Part shown: piece by piece, positions 8,055 to 16,448 of the stretch
How positions within the stretch are numbered: position 1 is the first letter of the stretch
How the letters are laid out: the number at the start of each line of letters is the position of its first letter
Position numbers and translations under genes: made by a program
Source of the DNA: Bradyrhizobium elkanii WSM2783
GTDB taxonomy: Bacteria; Pseudomonadota; Alphaproteobacteria; Rhizobiales; Xanthobacteraceae
Length of the DNA: 64,000 nt
Assembly: GCF_000472865.1 (NCBI RefSeq)
Contig: NZ_AXAP01000027.1
Coordinates: 40,780 to 104,779 of the forward strand
Direction of reading: 5' to 3'
The notes under the pieces: generated by a model
What the model saw: the letters and a program-made list of their open reading frames with translations, nothing else
Databases searched by the model: none
What the model was told of the DNA's origin: nothing

Positions 8055-10370
8055 ATGCGCATCGTCTGCATCGGGGGCGGGCCGGCCGGGCTCTATTTCG
8101 GCATCCTGATGAAGATGCTCGATCCGGCGCACCGGATTTCGGTGGTCGAGCGCAACCGCCCCTACGACACTTTCGGTTTCGGCGTCGTGTTTTCGGATGC
8201 GACCATGGACAACATGCGCAAATGGGATCCGGTCACGGCGGATGCGATCGAGCAGGCTTTCAACCACTGGGACGATATCGAGGTCCTGATCAAGGGGCGC
8301 CGGATGCGCACCACCGGCCACGGCTTTGTCGGCATCGGCCGCAAGCGCCTGCTCAACATATTGCAGGCGCGCGCCGAGGAACTCGGCGTTGAACTGGTCT
8401 TTGAGCACGAGGTCGAGTCCGATCTCGAATTTCCGGATGCCGACCTGATCGTTGCCGCCGACGGCGTGAACTCGAAGATCCGCACGCGCTATGCCGAAAG
8501 CTTCCAGCCCGACATCCTGATGCGGCCGAACCGCTATATCTGGCTCGGCACCAACAAGCGCTTTGATGCCTTCACCTTCGACTTCCGCAAGACCGAGCAC
8601 GGCTGGTTCCAGGCGCATATCTACAAGTTCGAGGAGGGCGCGGCGACCTTCATTGTCGAGACCACGGAGGAGGCGTTCCTTGCGCATGGTCTCGACAAGC
8701 TCGATCAGGACGACTCCATCGCGTTCTGTGAGAAGATCTTCGCCGAAATTCTCGATGGCCATTCGCTGGTCTCCAATTCGCGGCATCTGCGTGGCTCGGC
8801 CTGGCTTTGCTTCCCGCGATTGATCTGCGGCAAGTGGACCGCGTTCAACGGCAACAGCCATGTCGTGGTGATGGGCGATGCCGCGCATACCGCGCACTTT
8901 GCGATCGGATCGGGGACCAAGCTTGCGCTCGAGGATGCGATCGAACTGACCAACCAGTTCAAGCAGCTCGGCGCGACGCCGGACAAGATTCCCGCGGTAC
9001 TCGCGGCCTACGAGGAACTTCGCCGCGTCGATGTCGCGCGGATCCAGAATGCCGCGCGCAATGCGATGGAGTGGTTCGAGGTGGTCGGCGCGCGCTATGC
9101 CGATACGCTGGAGCCAGAGCAGTTCATGTATTCGCTGCTGACGCGTTCGCAGCGCATCAGCCACGAGAATTTGCGGCTTCGCGACAAGACATGGCTCGAA
9201 GGCTATGAGCGCTGGTTCGCCGAACGCGCCGGGCTGCCGGATTCTAATGATCGCGTGGCGCCGCCGATGTTGACGCCGTTCCGCATCCGCGGCTTATCAT
9301 TGCCCAACCGCATCATCTGCTCGCCGATGGCAATGTATTCGGCAGAAGAGGGCGTGCCGAACGATTTCCATCTGGTGCATTTCGGCGCCCGCGCGCTCGG
9401 CGGCGCCGGGCTGATCTTCACCGAGATGACCTGCGTGTCGCCGGAGGCGCGGATCACGCCGGGCTGCTGCGGATTGTGGAACGACGAGCAGGCGAAGGCC
9501 TACAAGCGCATCGTCGATTTCGTCCACGGCAATAGCGCGGCCAGGATCGGCATCCAGCTTGGCCACTCCGGACGCAAGGGTTCGACCCGCGTGGCCTGGG
9601 AGGGAATGGACGAGCCGCTTGCCGAAGGAAACTGGCCGCTGGTGTCAGCCTCCGCTGTTCCCTATCTGCCCGATGGTCAGACGCCGGAGCCGATGACGCG
9701 CGCCGAACTGGTTGAGGTGCGCGAGCAGTTCGTCGCCGCGGCCCGGCGTGCGGTGCGGGCCGGCTTCGACATCCTCGAACTGCATTGCGCCCACGGTTAC
9801 CTGCTGTCGAGCTTCCTCTCGCCGCTCACCAACCGCCGGACGGACGAATATGGCGGCGACATCGAGAACCGCGCGCGCTATCCGCTGGAGGTATTTCGGG
9901 CGATACGTGACGTGTGGCCGCAGGACAAGCCGATCTCGGTGCGCCTGTCATGCCATGACTGGGCCGAGGGCGGCAACACGCCGGATGATGCGCTTCAGTT
10001 CGCAAGGCTGTTCAAGCAAGCCGGCGCCGACCTGATCGATTGCTCCTCGGGCCAGGTCTGGGCTGACGACCATCCGGTCTATGGCCGGCTCTATCAGACG
10101 CCGTTTGCCGACAAGATCCGCAACGAGGTCGGCATTGCGACCATTGCGGTCGGCGCGATTTCCGAGGCCGATCACGCCAATTCCATCATCGCCGCCGGCC
10201 GCGCCGATCTCTGCGCTATCGCGCGCCCGCATCTTGCGGATGCGGCCTGGACGCTGCACGAGGCCGCTAAGATCGGGGTGAAGTCGATTGCCTGGCCGAA
10301 GCAGTATCTCTCCGGCAAGCCGCAATATGAGGCCAATCTGGAGCGCGCGGCAGCGGGAGCGAAAGCATGA
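8055..10370 (+). CDS. 2-aminobenzoyl-CoA monooxygenase/reductase-type fusion (salicylyl-CoA 5-hydroxylase / NADH:flavin oxidoreductase)
   Basis: The 771-residue protein joins two flavoenzymes. Residues 1-395 are a class A FAD monooxygenase with VCIGGGPAGLYFG at the N-terminus and the second FAD motif VVMGDAAHTAHFAIGSGTKL near 275. Residues ~402-760 are an old-yellow-enzyme TIM barrel (LTPFRIRGLSLPNRI, then ELHCAHGYLLSSFLSPLTNRR and EYGGDIENRARY). Known enzymes with this fusion hydroxylate and then reduce 2-aminobenzoyl-CoA, removing aromaticity in one protein; related proteins are annotated as salicylyl-CoA hydroxylases. The start has a GAGGAG site. It overlaps the next gene by 4 bp. The substrate, amino- or hydroxybenzoyl-CoA, cannot be decided from sequence. 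Confidence 0.9.
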   Translation: MRIVCIGGGPAGLYFGILMKMLDPAHRISVVERNRPYDTFGFGVVFSDATMDNMRKWDPVTADAIEQAFNHWDDIEVLIKGRRMRTTGHGFVGIGRKRLLNILQARAEELGVELVFEHEVESDLEFPDADLIVAADGVNSKIRTRYAESFQPDILMRPNRYIWLGTNKRFDAFTFDFRKTEHGWFQAHIYKFEEGAATFIVETTEEAFLAHGLDKLDQDDSIAFCEKIFAEILDGHSLVSNSRHLRGSAWLCFPRLICGKWTAFNGNSHVVVMGDAAHTAHFAIGSGTKLALEDAIELTNQFKQLGATPDKIPAVLAAYEELRRVDVARIQNAARNAMEWFEVVGARYADTLEPEQFMYSLLTRSQRISHENLRLRDKTWLEGYERWFAERAGLPDSNDRVAPPMLTPFRIRGLSLPNRIICSPMAMYSAEEGVPNDFHLVHFGARALGGAGLIFTEMTCVSPEARITPGCCGLWNDEQAKAYKRIVDFVHGNSAARIGIQLGHSGRKGSTRVAWEGMDEPLAEGNWPLVSASAVPYLPDGQTPEPMTRAELVEVREQFVAAARRAVRAGFDILELHCAHGYLLSSFLSPLTNRRTDEYGGDIENRARYPLEVFRAIRDVWPQDKPISVRLSCHDWAEGGNTPDDALQFARLFKQAGADLIDCSSGQVWADDHPVYGRLYQTPFADKIRNEVGIATIAVGAISEADHANSIIAAGRADLCAIARPHLADAAWTLHEAAKIGVKSIAWPKQYLSGKPQYEANLERAAAGAKA

Positions 10371-11149
10371 CCCGGAATTTCTGGCCCGACGCACATGCGC
10401 TCGTCACCGGTGGCGGCTCCGGCATCGGCGCGGCCACGGCACGAGCGCTGGCCGAAGCCGGCGTACGCGTGAGCGTTGCAGGCAGGAGGCCGGATGCGCT
10501 TGCCGGGACTGCGGCGTCCATTGGGGCGCGTGCCGGCGCGGTTCTGCCTGTCGATGTGACCGATGAAGTCGCGGTCGCCGAGGGCATCAAGCGGATTGAG
10601 GCCGAGGCCGGCCCGATCGACATTCTCGTCAACAATGCAGGCAGGGCATTGAGCGCGCCGTTCGAGAAGACGGATGCCGCTCTGTGGTCGGACATGCTGG
10701 CGAGTAATCTCTCCAGCGTGTTCCTGGTGACTCATGCGGTGCTGCCCGGCATGGCGCAACGTGGCCGCGGGCGCGTCGTCAACGTATCGTCCACGGCGGG
10801 CCTGACCGGCTACGCTTACGTCTCGGCCTATGTCGCCGCCAAGCACGGCGTGGTCGGGCTGACGCGCGCGCTTGCGCTCGAATATGCGCGCCGCGGCGTC
10901 ACCGTGAATGCGATCTGTCCGGGCTATACGGATACTCCGTTAGTGGCGGATGCGGCCGCCAACATCGTCGCCAAGACCGGCCGCAGCGAAGCCGAAGCAC
11001 GCGCAGCCCTGGCGAAAGTCAATCCGATGCAGCGGCTGGTCACGCCTGAGGAAGTCGCGGACACCATTCTTTGGCTCGCTTCCTCTAGCTCATCGTCCAT
11101 CAATGGACAGGCCATTGCCGTCGCAGGCGGCGAGGTCTTCACGGGATAA
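10367..11149 (+). CDS. SDR-family NAD(P)-dependent 3-hydroxyacyl-CoA dehydrogenase-like
   Basis: The 260-residue short-chain dehydrogenase has the cofactor motif VTGGGSGIGAA (~12-22), NNAG (~88-91) and the catalytic YVAAK (Tyr/Lys) followed by ALALEYARRGVTVNAICPGY. Its start overlaps the stop of the fusion gene (ATGA), so the two are translationally coupled. In a CoA-bound aromatic pathway it would oxidise a 3-hydroxyacyl-CoA formed after hydration of the dearomatised ring. That role is inferred from context; the fold and cofactor use are clear. Confidence 0.9.
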   Translation: MTRNFWPDAHALVTGGGSGIGAATARALAEAGVRVSVAGRRPDALAGTAASIGARAGAVLPVDVTDEVAVAEGIKRIEAEAGPIDILVNNAGRALSAPFEKTDAALWSDMLASNLSSVFLVTHAVLPGMAQRGRGRVVNVSSTAGLTGYAYVSAYVAAKHGVVGLTRALALEYARRGVTVNAICPGYTDTPLVADAAANIVAKTGRSEAEARAALAKVNPMQRLVTPEEVADTILWLASSSSSSINGQAIAVAGGEVFTG

Positions 11150-11172
11150 AAGAAACGCCCAAGGAAAAAATC

Positions 11173-12012
11173 ATGTCTGAGATGAAAGCAAAGCTCCGGC
11201 CGTTCAAGGACTATCAGGCGCGCCATTTCAAATGGGCAACCGATGATGATGCCCGCGTCGCCACGATCACGCTGAATCGGCCGGACAAGAAGAATCCGCT
11301 GACGTTCCAGTCCTACGAGGAACTGCGCGATCTCTTCCGCGATCTCGCCTACGCCTCAGATGTCCGCGCCATCGTGCTGACCGGGGACAGCGGCAATTTC
11401 TGCTCCGGCGGCGACGTGTTCGAGATCATCGAGCCGCTGACGCGGATGGCGATGCCCGACCTGATCGCATTCACGCGCATGACCGGCGATGTCGTGAAGG
11501 CGATGCGAAAATGCCCGCAGCAGATCGTCGCCGCGATCGACGGCATCTGCGCCGGCGCCGGCGCGATGCTGGCGCTCGCCTCCGATCTGCGGCTGGCGAC
11601 GCCGCAGGCCAAGACCGCCTTCCTGTTCACGCGCGTGGGCCTCGCCGGCGCCGACATGGGCGCGTGCGGATTGTTGCCGCGGGTGATCGGGCAGGGCCGC
11701 GCGGCCGAGCTGCTCTATACCGGTCGGGCCATGAGCGCGGAGGAGGGATTTGCCTGGGGCTTTCACAATCGCCTGGTGCCGCCGGCGGAACTGCCGACCG
11801 CGGCCTATGAACTCGCCCGTTCGCTCGCCGATGGTCCGTGGTTCGCGCATGGCATGACCAAGACGATGTTCAGCCAGGAATGGGCGATGGGCATCGACGA
11901 GATGGTGGAGTCGGAAGCGCAGGCGCAGGCGATCTGCATGGCGACCGGCGATTTCCGCCGCGCCTTCGAGGCATTCGCCGCCAAGAAGAAACCGGTCTTC
12001 GAGGGGAATTGA
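11173..12012 (+). CDS. Enoyl-CoA hydratase/isomerase-family protein
   Basis: The 279-residue crotonase has the LNRPDKKNPLTF substrate loop, the oxyanion-hole segments FCSGGDVFEI (~77) and GICAGAGAMLALASDLRLA (~118-136), and AAELLYTGR (~178) with a possible catalytic glutamate. The position of the other common catalytic glutamate (PE before the LGLxPGxGG segment) reads FTRVGLAGADMGACG here, so chemistry may differ from plain hydration. It follows the SDR gene by 23 bp in the same operon. I infer a hydration or ring-opening step on the cyclic CoA intermediate. Confidence 0.88.
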   Translation: MSEMKAKLRPFKDYQARHFKWATDDDARVATITLNRPDKKNPLTFQSYEELRDLFRDLAYASDVRAIVLTGDSGNFCSGGDVFEIIEPLTRMAMPDLIAFTRMTGDVVKAMRKCPQQIVAAIDGICAGAGAMLALASDLRLATPQAKTAFLFTRVGLAGADMGACGLLPRVIGQGRAAELLYTGRAMSAEEGFAWGFHNRLVPPAELPTAAYELARSLADGPWFAHGMTKTMFSQEWAMGIDEMVESEAQAQAICMATGDFRRAFEAFAAKKKPVFEGN

Positions 12013-12033
12013 GGCTTTGACGGGAATAAGCAC

Positions 12034-12429
12034 ATGATCGAACTCCTGCAGCCCGAAGGCTGGGCCCAGCCGGTCGGCTATGCCAATGGCGTTGCCGCGC
12101 GCGGCAAGATGATCCTTGTCGCCGGCCAGATCGGCTGGAACGCGCAATGCGTGTTCGAGACTGACGACCTCGTGGAGCAGATCGGGCAGACCCTGCGCAA
12201 CGTCGTCGCGGTCGCCGCCAGCGGCGGCGCAAAGCCGGAGCATATCGTGTCGATGACCTGGTTCCTGCTCGACCGCCGCGAATATTCCGCGCGGCTGAAG
12301 GAGATCGGCGCCGTCTACCGCGACATCATGGGCCGCCGCTTCCCGGCGATGACGGCGGTCCAGGTCTCCGGCCTGATCGAGGATCGCGCCAAGGTCGAGA
12401 TCCAGGCGATCGCGGTGGTTCCGGATTGA
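12034..12429 (+). CDS. RidA-family protein lacking the usual catalytic arginine
   Basis: The 131-residue protein has the chorismate-mutase-like Rid fold: ARGKMILVAGQIGWN near residue 22, ASGGAKPEHIVSMTWFL at 62-78 and the C-terminal KVEIQAIAVV. Canonical RidA has PARxxV, where the arginine binds the substrate carboxylate and drives enamine/imine hydrolysis; here the site is PAMTAV (104-109) with methionine at 106. It therefore belongs to an arginine-less Rid group, whose roles are poorly known and often tied to catabolic operons. It is the last gene of the fusion-SDR-hydratase run. A role in hydrolysing the enamine of the dearomatised 2-amino product is attractive but unproven. Confidence 0.9.
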   Translation: MIELLQPEGWAQPVGYANGVAARGKMILVAGQIGWNAQCVFETDDLVEQIGQTLRNVVAVAASGGAKPEHIVSMTWFLLDRREYSARLKEIGAVYRDIMGRRFPAMTAVQVSGLIEDRAKVEIQAIAVVPD

Positions 12430-12527
12430 CGGTGAGAGCGTTAACCTAAGCGCGCTCCACCTCCAACAAACCCGCTTGCGACGCGGGCTTGGGCCATGCG
12501 ACGCTGGTGCGTCGAGCGAATGCTTTC

Positions 12528-12610
12528 GTCATGGCCGGCTCGTCCCGGCCATCCACGTCCTTGGTTCAGCGCGGACGGCGTGGATGCCCGTCACAAGGCC
12601 GGGCATGACG
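12528..12610. repeat. Imperfect inverted intergenic repeat
   Basis: The arms CGTCATGGCCGG (12528-12539) and CCGGGCATGACG (12599-12610) form an imperfect inverted repeat, with internal GGCCATCCACG and CGTGGATG arms also pairing. It lies between the RidA-like gene and the flavin monooxygenase. It resembles the common short interspersed elements seen in Bradyrhizobium intergenic DNA. Confidence 0.6.
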
Positions 12611-12629
12611 CCGCGAGTGGAGTAGGGCG

Positions 12630-13871
12630 ATGAAGGCGATTATCGTTGGCGGCGGGATTGGCGGGCTCACGACGGCGCTGATGCTGCGGGCTCGCGGCAT
12701 CGCTTGCGAATTGTTCGAGCAGGCGGAGACGATCCGCGAGCTCGGGGTCGGCATCAACACCTTGCCGCATGCAATCCGCGAACTCGCCGGGCTTGGCCTG
12801 CTTGACGCGCTCGACAAGGTCGCGATCCGGACCCATGAACTGTTCTACCTGACGCGCCATGGCCAGCAGGTCTGGCACGAGAAGCGCGGACTGGACGCCG
12901 GCCACGACGTGCCGCAATTCTCCGTTCATCGCGGTCGCCTGCAGGGCGTCATCCACCAGGCCTTGGTCGAGCGGCTTGGCGGCGAGGCGATCCACACCGG
13001 CTGCCGGCTCGGCGCGTTCACGCAGGATGAAGGCGGCGTCACGGCCTATTTCTTCGATCGTGCGGGGGCACATATGCACAACGCTCGCGCTGATATCCTG
13101 ATCGGCGCCGACGGCATCCACTCGAAAGTGCGCGAGACGCTGTTTCCGAACGAAGGCCCGCCGTGCTGGAACGGCCTGATGCTGTGGCGCGGTGCCGCCG
13201 ACTGGCCCGCGTTCCTGACCGGCCGCTCGATGATCATCGCCGGGGGCCTGAACGCCAAGGCCGTGGTCTATCCGATCGCGGAAGGCTCGAGCCCGGCCAG
13301 CCGTCTCACCAATTGGGCGGTGATGGTGCGGATCGGCGATGGCGCGTCACCGCCGCCGCGCCGCGAGGGCTGGTCGAATCTCGGCAGGCGGGAAGAGCTG
13401 ATGCCGCATGTCACAGGCTTCTCGATCCCGCAGGTGGACTTTGCAGCGCTGGTCGGCGCCACGCCGGAATTCTGGGAGTATCCGTGCTGCGACCGCGATC
13501 CCTTGCCCTATTGGACGAGCGGGCGCGTCACCTTGCTCGGCGATGCGGCGCATCCGATGTATCCGGTCGGCTCCAACGGCGCCTCACAGGCCATCCTCGA
13601 TGCGCGGTGCCTCGCGGATGCGCTGGCGCGCTCCGAACATCCGCGCCAGGCGCTGGTCGCCTATGAACGCCAGCGCCTGCCGATGACCGCCGACATCGTC
13701 GCCTCCAACCGCCGCGGCGGGCCGGAGGGCGTGATCGATGCGGTCGAGCAGATCGCCCCGCAGGGGTTTACTGATATCGAGGCTATCCTGAGCTACGAGG
13801 CCCGCGAAGCAATCGTGCGCGGCTACGCCGCCAAGGCCGGCTTCGCCGCCCGCGTGGTGGCGCGGCAGTAG
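12630..13871 (+). CDS. FAD-dependent aromatic monooxygenase (salicylate hydroxylase / PhzS-like)
   Basis: The 413-residue class A flavin monooxygenase has IIVGGGIGGLTTALML (4-19), the central LIGADGIHSKVRE motif (~157-169) and the second FAD motif VTLLGDAAHPMYPVGSNGASQAI (~297-319). Size and the GSNGASQA signature match the group with PhzS and 3-hydroxybenzoate/salicylate hydroxylases. It is separated from the preceding operon by 200 bp with a repeat, so it may have its own promoter. It probably hydroxylates a free aromatic acid related to the cluster's substrate. The exact substrate is not visible. Confidence 0.88.
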   Translation: MKAIIVGGGIGGLTTALMLRARGIACELFEQAETIRELGVGINTLPHAIRELAGLGLLDALDKVAIRTHELFYLTRHGQQVWHEKRGLDAGHDVPQFSVHRGRLQGVIHQALVERLGGEAIHTGCRLGAFTQDEGGVTAYFFDRAGAHMHNARADILIGADGIHSKVRETLFPNEGPPCWNGLMLWRGAADWPAFLTGRSMIIAGGLNAKAVVYPIAEGSSPASRLTNWAVMVRIGDGASPPPRREGWSNLGRREELMPHVTGFSIPQVDFAALVGATPEFWEYPCCDRDPLPYWTSGRVTLLGDAAHPMYPVGSNGASQAILDARCLADALARSEHPRQALVAYERQRLPMTADIVASNRRGGPEGVIDAVEQIAPQGFTDIEAILSYEAREAIVRGYAAKAGFAARVVARQ

Positions 13872-13875
13872 CTCG

Positions 13876-14011
13876 GTGCCCACCTCTCCCCAGCGGGGAG
13901 AGGTCGGATCGCATCGCCAGATGCGATCCGGGTGAGGGGGCGGTGTCCATGAGGGAGCGAAACCCCTCACCCGGCGCTTCGCGCCGACCTCTCCCTTCGG
14001 GAGAGGTGAAA
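13876..14011. repeat. Paired inverted extragenic palindromic repeat
   Basis: A reversed unit (CACCTCTCCCCAGCGGGGAG, then a GGATCGCATC/GATGCGATCC hairpin and GGGTGAGG) faces a forward unit (CCCCTCACCCGGCGCTTCGC, then CTCTCCCTTCGGGAGAG). It belongs to the same family as 7660-7784. It sits between the convergent monooxygenase and cupin genes and could also end transcription from both sides. Confidence 0.8.
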
Positions 14012-14050
14012 AGCCACGCTCGCGTCGATTCGAGCAAATATCATCCTGCG

Positions 14051-14503
14051 TTACGCCGGAGGCGGCGGCAGGAAGTGGATGTTGTACTCGGCCGCGAGCC
14101 GGACCACGTCATCCGGGTTCTGCTCCCGCATGTTGTGGATCGCCCAGAACAGGTCGTAGAGCCGGCGCGTCGGCGACACCCAGAACAGCGTCTTCGCCGC
14201 CTGCTGTGACTTGTTGAAGATGCCGTGCGGCTTGCCCATCGGCAGGCGCACGAGATCGCCTGGCGTCGCCGATTCATCGGCGCCGTCGAGCATGAAGTCG
14301 AGCTTGCCTTCGAGGATGTAGAGATATTCGTCCTGGTCGGGATGGATGTGCGGCGGCACGAAGGTGCCGGGCGGAAACGTCGCATGCCAGGAGAACGAAT
14401 GCTCGGTGCGGTTCTTCGGCACATAGGTCTGGCCGAGGATGTTCCAGGTGATGCCCTGCATGCCCTCGTTGGCGCGCGTGATGCCCGCGATCTCGTCGTT
14501 CAT
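14051..14503 (-). CDS. Cupin-domain protein
   Basis: The start at 14503 (MNDEIAGITRANEG) is chosen because the frame upstream overlaps the neighbouring gene without family-like sequence. The 150-residue single cupin has motif 1 PPHIHPDQDEYLYILEG with two histidines and a glutamate (~53-69), and motif 2 PMGKPHGIFN with the third histidine (~91). These are metal ligands. Small cupins of this kind accompany aromatic catabolic clusters as isomerases, dioxygenases or sensors. It follows the substrate-binding-protein gene by 16 bp on the minus strand, which suggests one transcript. No specific reaction can be named. Confidence 0.85.
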   Translation of the reverse strand: MNDEIAGITRANEGMQGITWNILGQTYVPKNRTEHSFSWHATFPPGTFVPPHIHPDQDEYLYILEGKLDFMLDGADESATPGDLVRLPMGKPHGIFNKSQQAAKTLFWVSPTRRLYDLFWAIHNMREQNPDDVVRLAAEYNIHFLPPPPA

Positions 14504-14519
14504 TGTTCCACTCCCTCGT

Positions 14520-15686
14520 CTACTTGGCTGAGCAATCCTTGGCGTAGCGGTCGCCGTAGTTCTCGAACACCTTCTGTACGATTTCGGTCTGGAACTTTCC
14601 ATCAGGACGTTTGGCGACCTGGGTCAGGTAGAAGTCCTGGATCGGATAGCCGTTGGTGTTGAATTTGAAGCTGCCGCGAAGCGAGACGAAATCAGCCTTC
14701 TTCAGCGCCGCCGCGACCGCCTCCTTGTTGGAGAGGTTGCCGTTCACCGCCTTCACCGCGCTGTCGATCAAGAGCGCCGCGTCATAGGCCTGCATGGCGT
14801 AGGTGCCGGGGACGCTCTTGTAGGCGGCCTCATAGGCAGCGACGAATTTCTTGTTCTGGGGATTGTCGAGGTTGGGCGCCCAGTTGGCGCCGCCGAACAT
14901 GCCGACCGCGGCGTCCTGCTGCGCCGGCAATGTCGATTCATCGACGGTGAAGGCTGACAGCACGGGCACGGTGGCGCCGGCCTGCTTGTACTGCTTCACC
15001 AGATTGACGCCCATGCCACCCGGCATGAAGGTGAACAGCGCATCCGGCTTCAGCGAGGAGATTTTTGTCAATTCGGGCTGAAAGTCGAGCGTGTTGAGTG
15101 GCGTATAGGATTCGTCGACGATCTCGCCCTTGTAGTCGAGCCTGAAGCCGGCCACCGAGTCGCGTCCGGCCTGGTAGTTCGGCACCAGGAGATAGACCCG
15201 CTTGTAGCCGCGATCCTGTGCGACCTTGCCGAGGATCTCGTGCACCTGGTCGTTCTGATAGGAGGTGACGTAGAAGAACGGGTTGCATTCCTTGCCGGCG
15301 TAGCTCGAGGGCCCGGCATTGGGCGAGATCAGGAACGTCTTGTTCTCGGTCACGGGGCGATGGATCGCCTGCAGGATGTTGGAGAAGATCGGCCCGACCA
15401 CGAAGTCGACCTTGTCGCGTTCCAGCAGCCCGCGCACCTTGGTCACCGCGCCATCCGGCTTGAGCTCGTCGTCGACATTCACGACCTCGACCTCGCGGCC
15501 CGCCATCTTGCCGCCGAGATCCTTGATCGCCAGCGCAAAGCCGTCGCGCGCCTGTTGGCCGAGCACCGCGGCGGGCCCCGACGTCGTCACGATGACGCCG
15601 ATCTTGATCTTCTCCTGCGCTAGCGCAGGTCCGGCAGCAAGGGCGAACAGCGCCGCCAGTCCTGCCAACTTCAATGCCCGTTTCAT
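14520..15686 (-). CDS. Liv-type ABC transporter substrate-binding protein (aromatic acid-type)
   Basis: The 388-residue protein has a clean signal peptide (MKRALKLAGLAALFALAAGPALAQ) followed by the periplasmic binding-protein domain starting KIKIGVIVTTSGPAAVLGQQ. The start at 15686 has GGGGACAG upstream; an earlier ATG 21 bp before is weaker. Family members bind branched-chain amino acids, amides or aromatic acids such as benzoates. No permease or ATPase genes accompany this copy, so it may use the importer encoded at 21371-24635 or one elsewhere. It is transcribed away from the marR gene and precedes the cupin. Confidence 0.92.
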   Translation of the reverse strand: MKRALKLAGLAALFALAAGPALAQEKIKIGVIVTTSGPAAVLGQQARDGFALAIKDLGGKMAGREVEVVNVDDELKPDGAVTKVRGLLERDKVDFVVGPIFSNILQAIHRPVTENKTFLISPNAGPSSYAGKECNPFFYVTSYQNDQVHEILGKVAQDRGYKRVYLLVPNYQAGRDSVAGFRLDYKGEIVDESYTPLNTLDFQPELTKISSLKPDALFTFMPGGMGVNLVKQYKQAGATVPVLSAFTVDESTLPAQQDAAVGMFGGANWAPNLDNPQNKKFVAAYEAAYKSVPGTYAMQAYDAALLIDSAVKAVNGNLSNKEAVAAALKKADFVSLRGSFKFNTNGYPIQDFYLTQVAKRPDGKFQTEIVQKVFENYGDRYAKDCSAK

Positions 15687-15825
15687 GGTCTGTCCCCGCG
15701 CCAACAAAGATCAAAATCCCGCGCCACAGCTTATTCTGACGACGGCAAACGCCGCAAGCGAATGCCTCGCCGCGTCTCGACCGCCAGCGGATCGTATGCG
15801 GGCCCGTATGCAAGCGCCGCGCCAA

Positions 15826-15913
15826 ATTGCTTGAAGCTTAAAGAGATCCCGCGATATCATGGGGCATCGCTCATTCGGCTTGCGATATGCCGCGAATTGC
15901 TTGAAGGTCAAAA
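15826..15913. promoter_or_regulatory. Two direct operator-like repeats before marR
   Basis: ATTGCTTGAAGCTTAAAG (15826-15843) and ATTGCTTGAAGGTCAAAA (15896-15913) are two copies of one motif spaced 70 bp apart. They lie between the divergently transcribed binding-protein and marR genes. They share the TTNAAG core and trailing AAA with the sites at 7975 and 17307, so autoregulation and co-regulation by the MarR protein are likely. Confidence 0.55.
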
Positions 15914-15953
15914 CGATCGGCTGCGATTGGCGCCGCGAAAGGCGTGACTACCC

Positions 15954-16448
15954 ATGATGCTTGATTCCGAGACAAAAGCGGTCGAACTGCCGGAAGATCA
16001 CGGCACCGAGCTTCGGCTCTGGCTTCGGCTCCTGACCTGCACCACCCTGATCGAGGGCGAGGTGCGCAGCCGCCTTCGCGAGCGCTTCGACGTTACGTTG
16101 CCGCGCTTCGACCTGATGGCCCAGCTCGACAAGGTGCCTGATGGCATGACGCTGTCCGATCTCTCCAAGCGGATGATGGTATCGAACGGCAATGTGACCG
16201 GTCTGGTCGAACGGCTGGTGGAATCGGGTCATCTCGATCGCCGCACCTCGGAGACCGATCGGCGCGTGCAGTTCATCCGGCTGACAAAGCTCGGCCGCGC
16301 CGAGTTCCGCAAGATGGCCGCCGAGCACGAGACCTGGATCGCCGATGTCTTCGCCGACCTCTCGCGCAAGGATATCAGCGAATTGATGCGGCTGCTCGCC
16401 AAGACGAAGGCATCGGCGCAGCGATCGGCCAAGGCGCGGACGCCATGA
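15954..16448 (+). CDS. MarR-family transcriptional regulator
   Basis: The 164-residue protein has a winged helix-turn-helix: FDLMAQLDKVPDGMTLSDLSKRMMVSNGNVTGLVERLVESGHLDRR (~51-97) with the wing TDRRVQFIRLTKLG. This is the organisation of repressors that release DNA on binding aromatic acids or their CoA esters, such as the known BadR/HcaR/AliR-type regulators. It overlaps the following hydrolase gene by 4 bp. Its position inside the cluster and the four related operator-like motifs make it the probable cluster repressor. A tandem ATG (15954/15957) leaves the start uncertain by one codon. Confidence 0.92.
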   Translation: MMLDSETKAVELPEDHGTELRLWLRLLTCTTLIEGEVRSRLRERFDVTLPRFDLMAQLDKVPDGMTLSDLSKRMMVSNGNVTGLVERLVESGHLDRRTSETDRRVQFIRLTKLGRAEFRKMAAEHETWIADVFADLSRKDISELMRLLAKTKASAQRSAKARTP

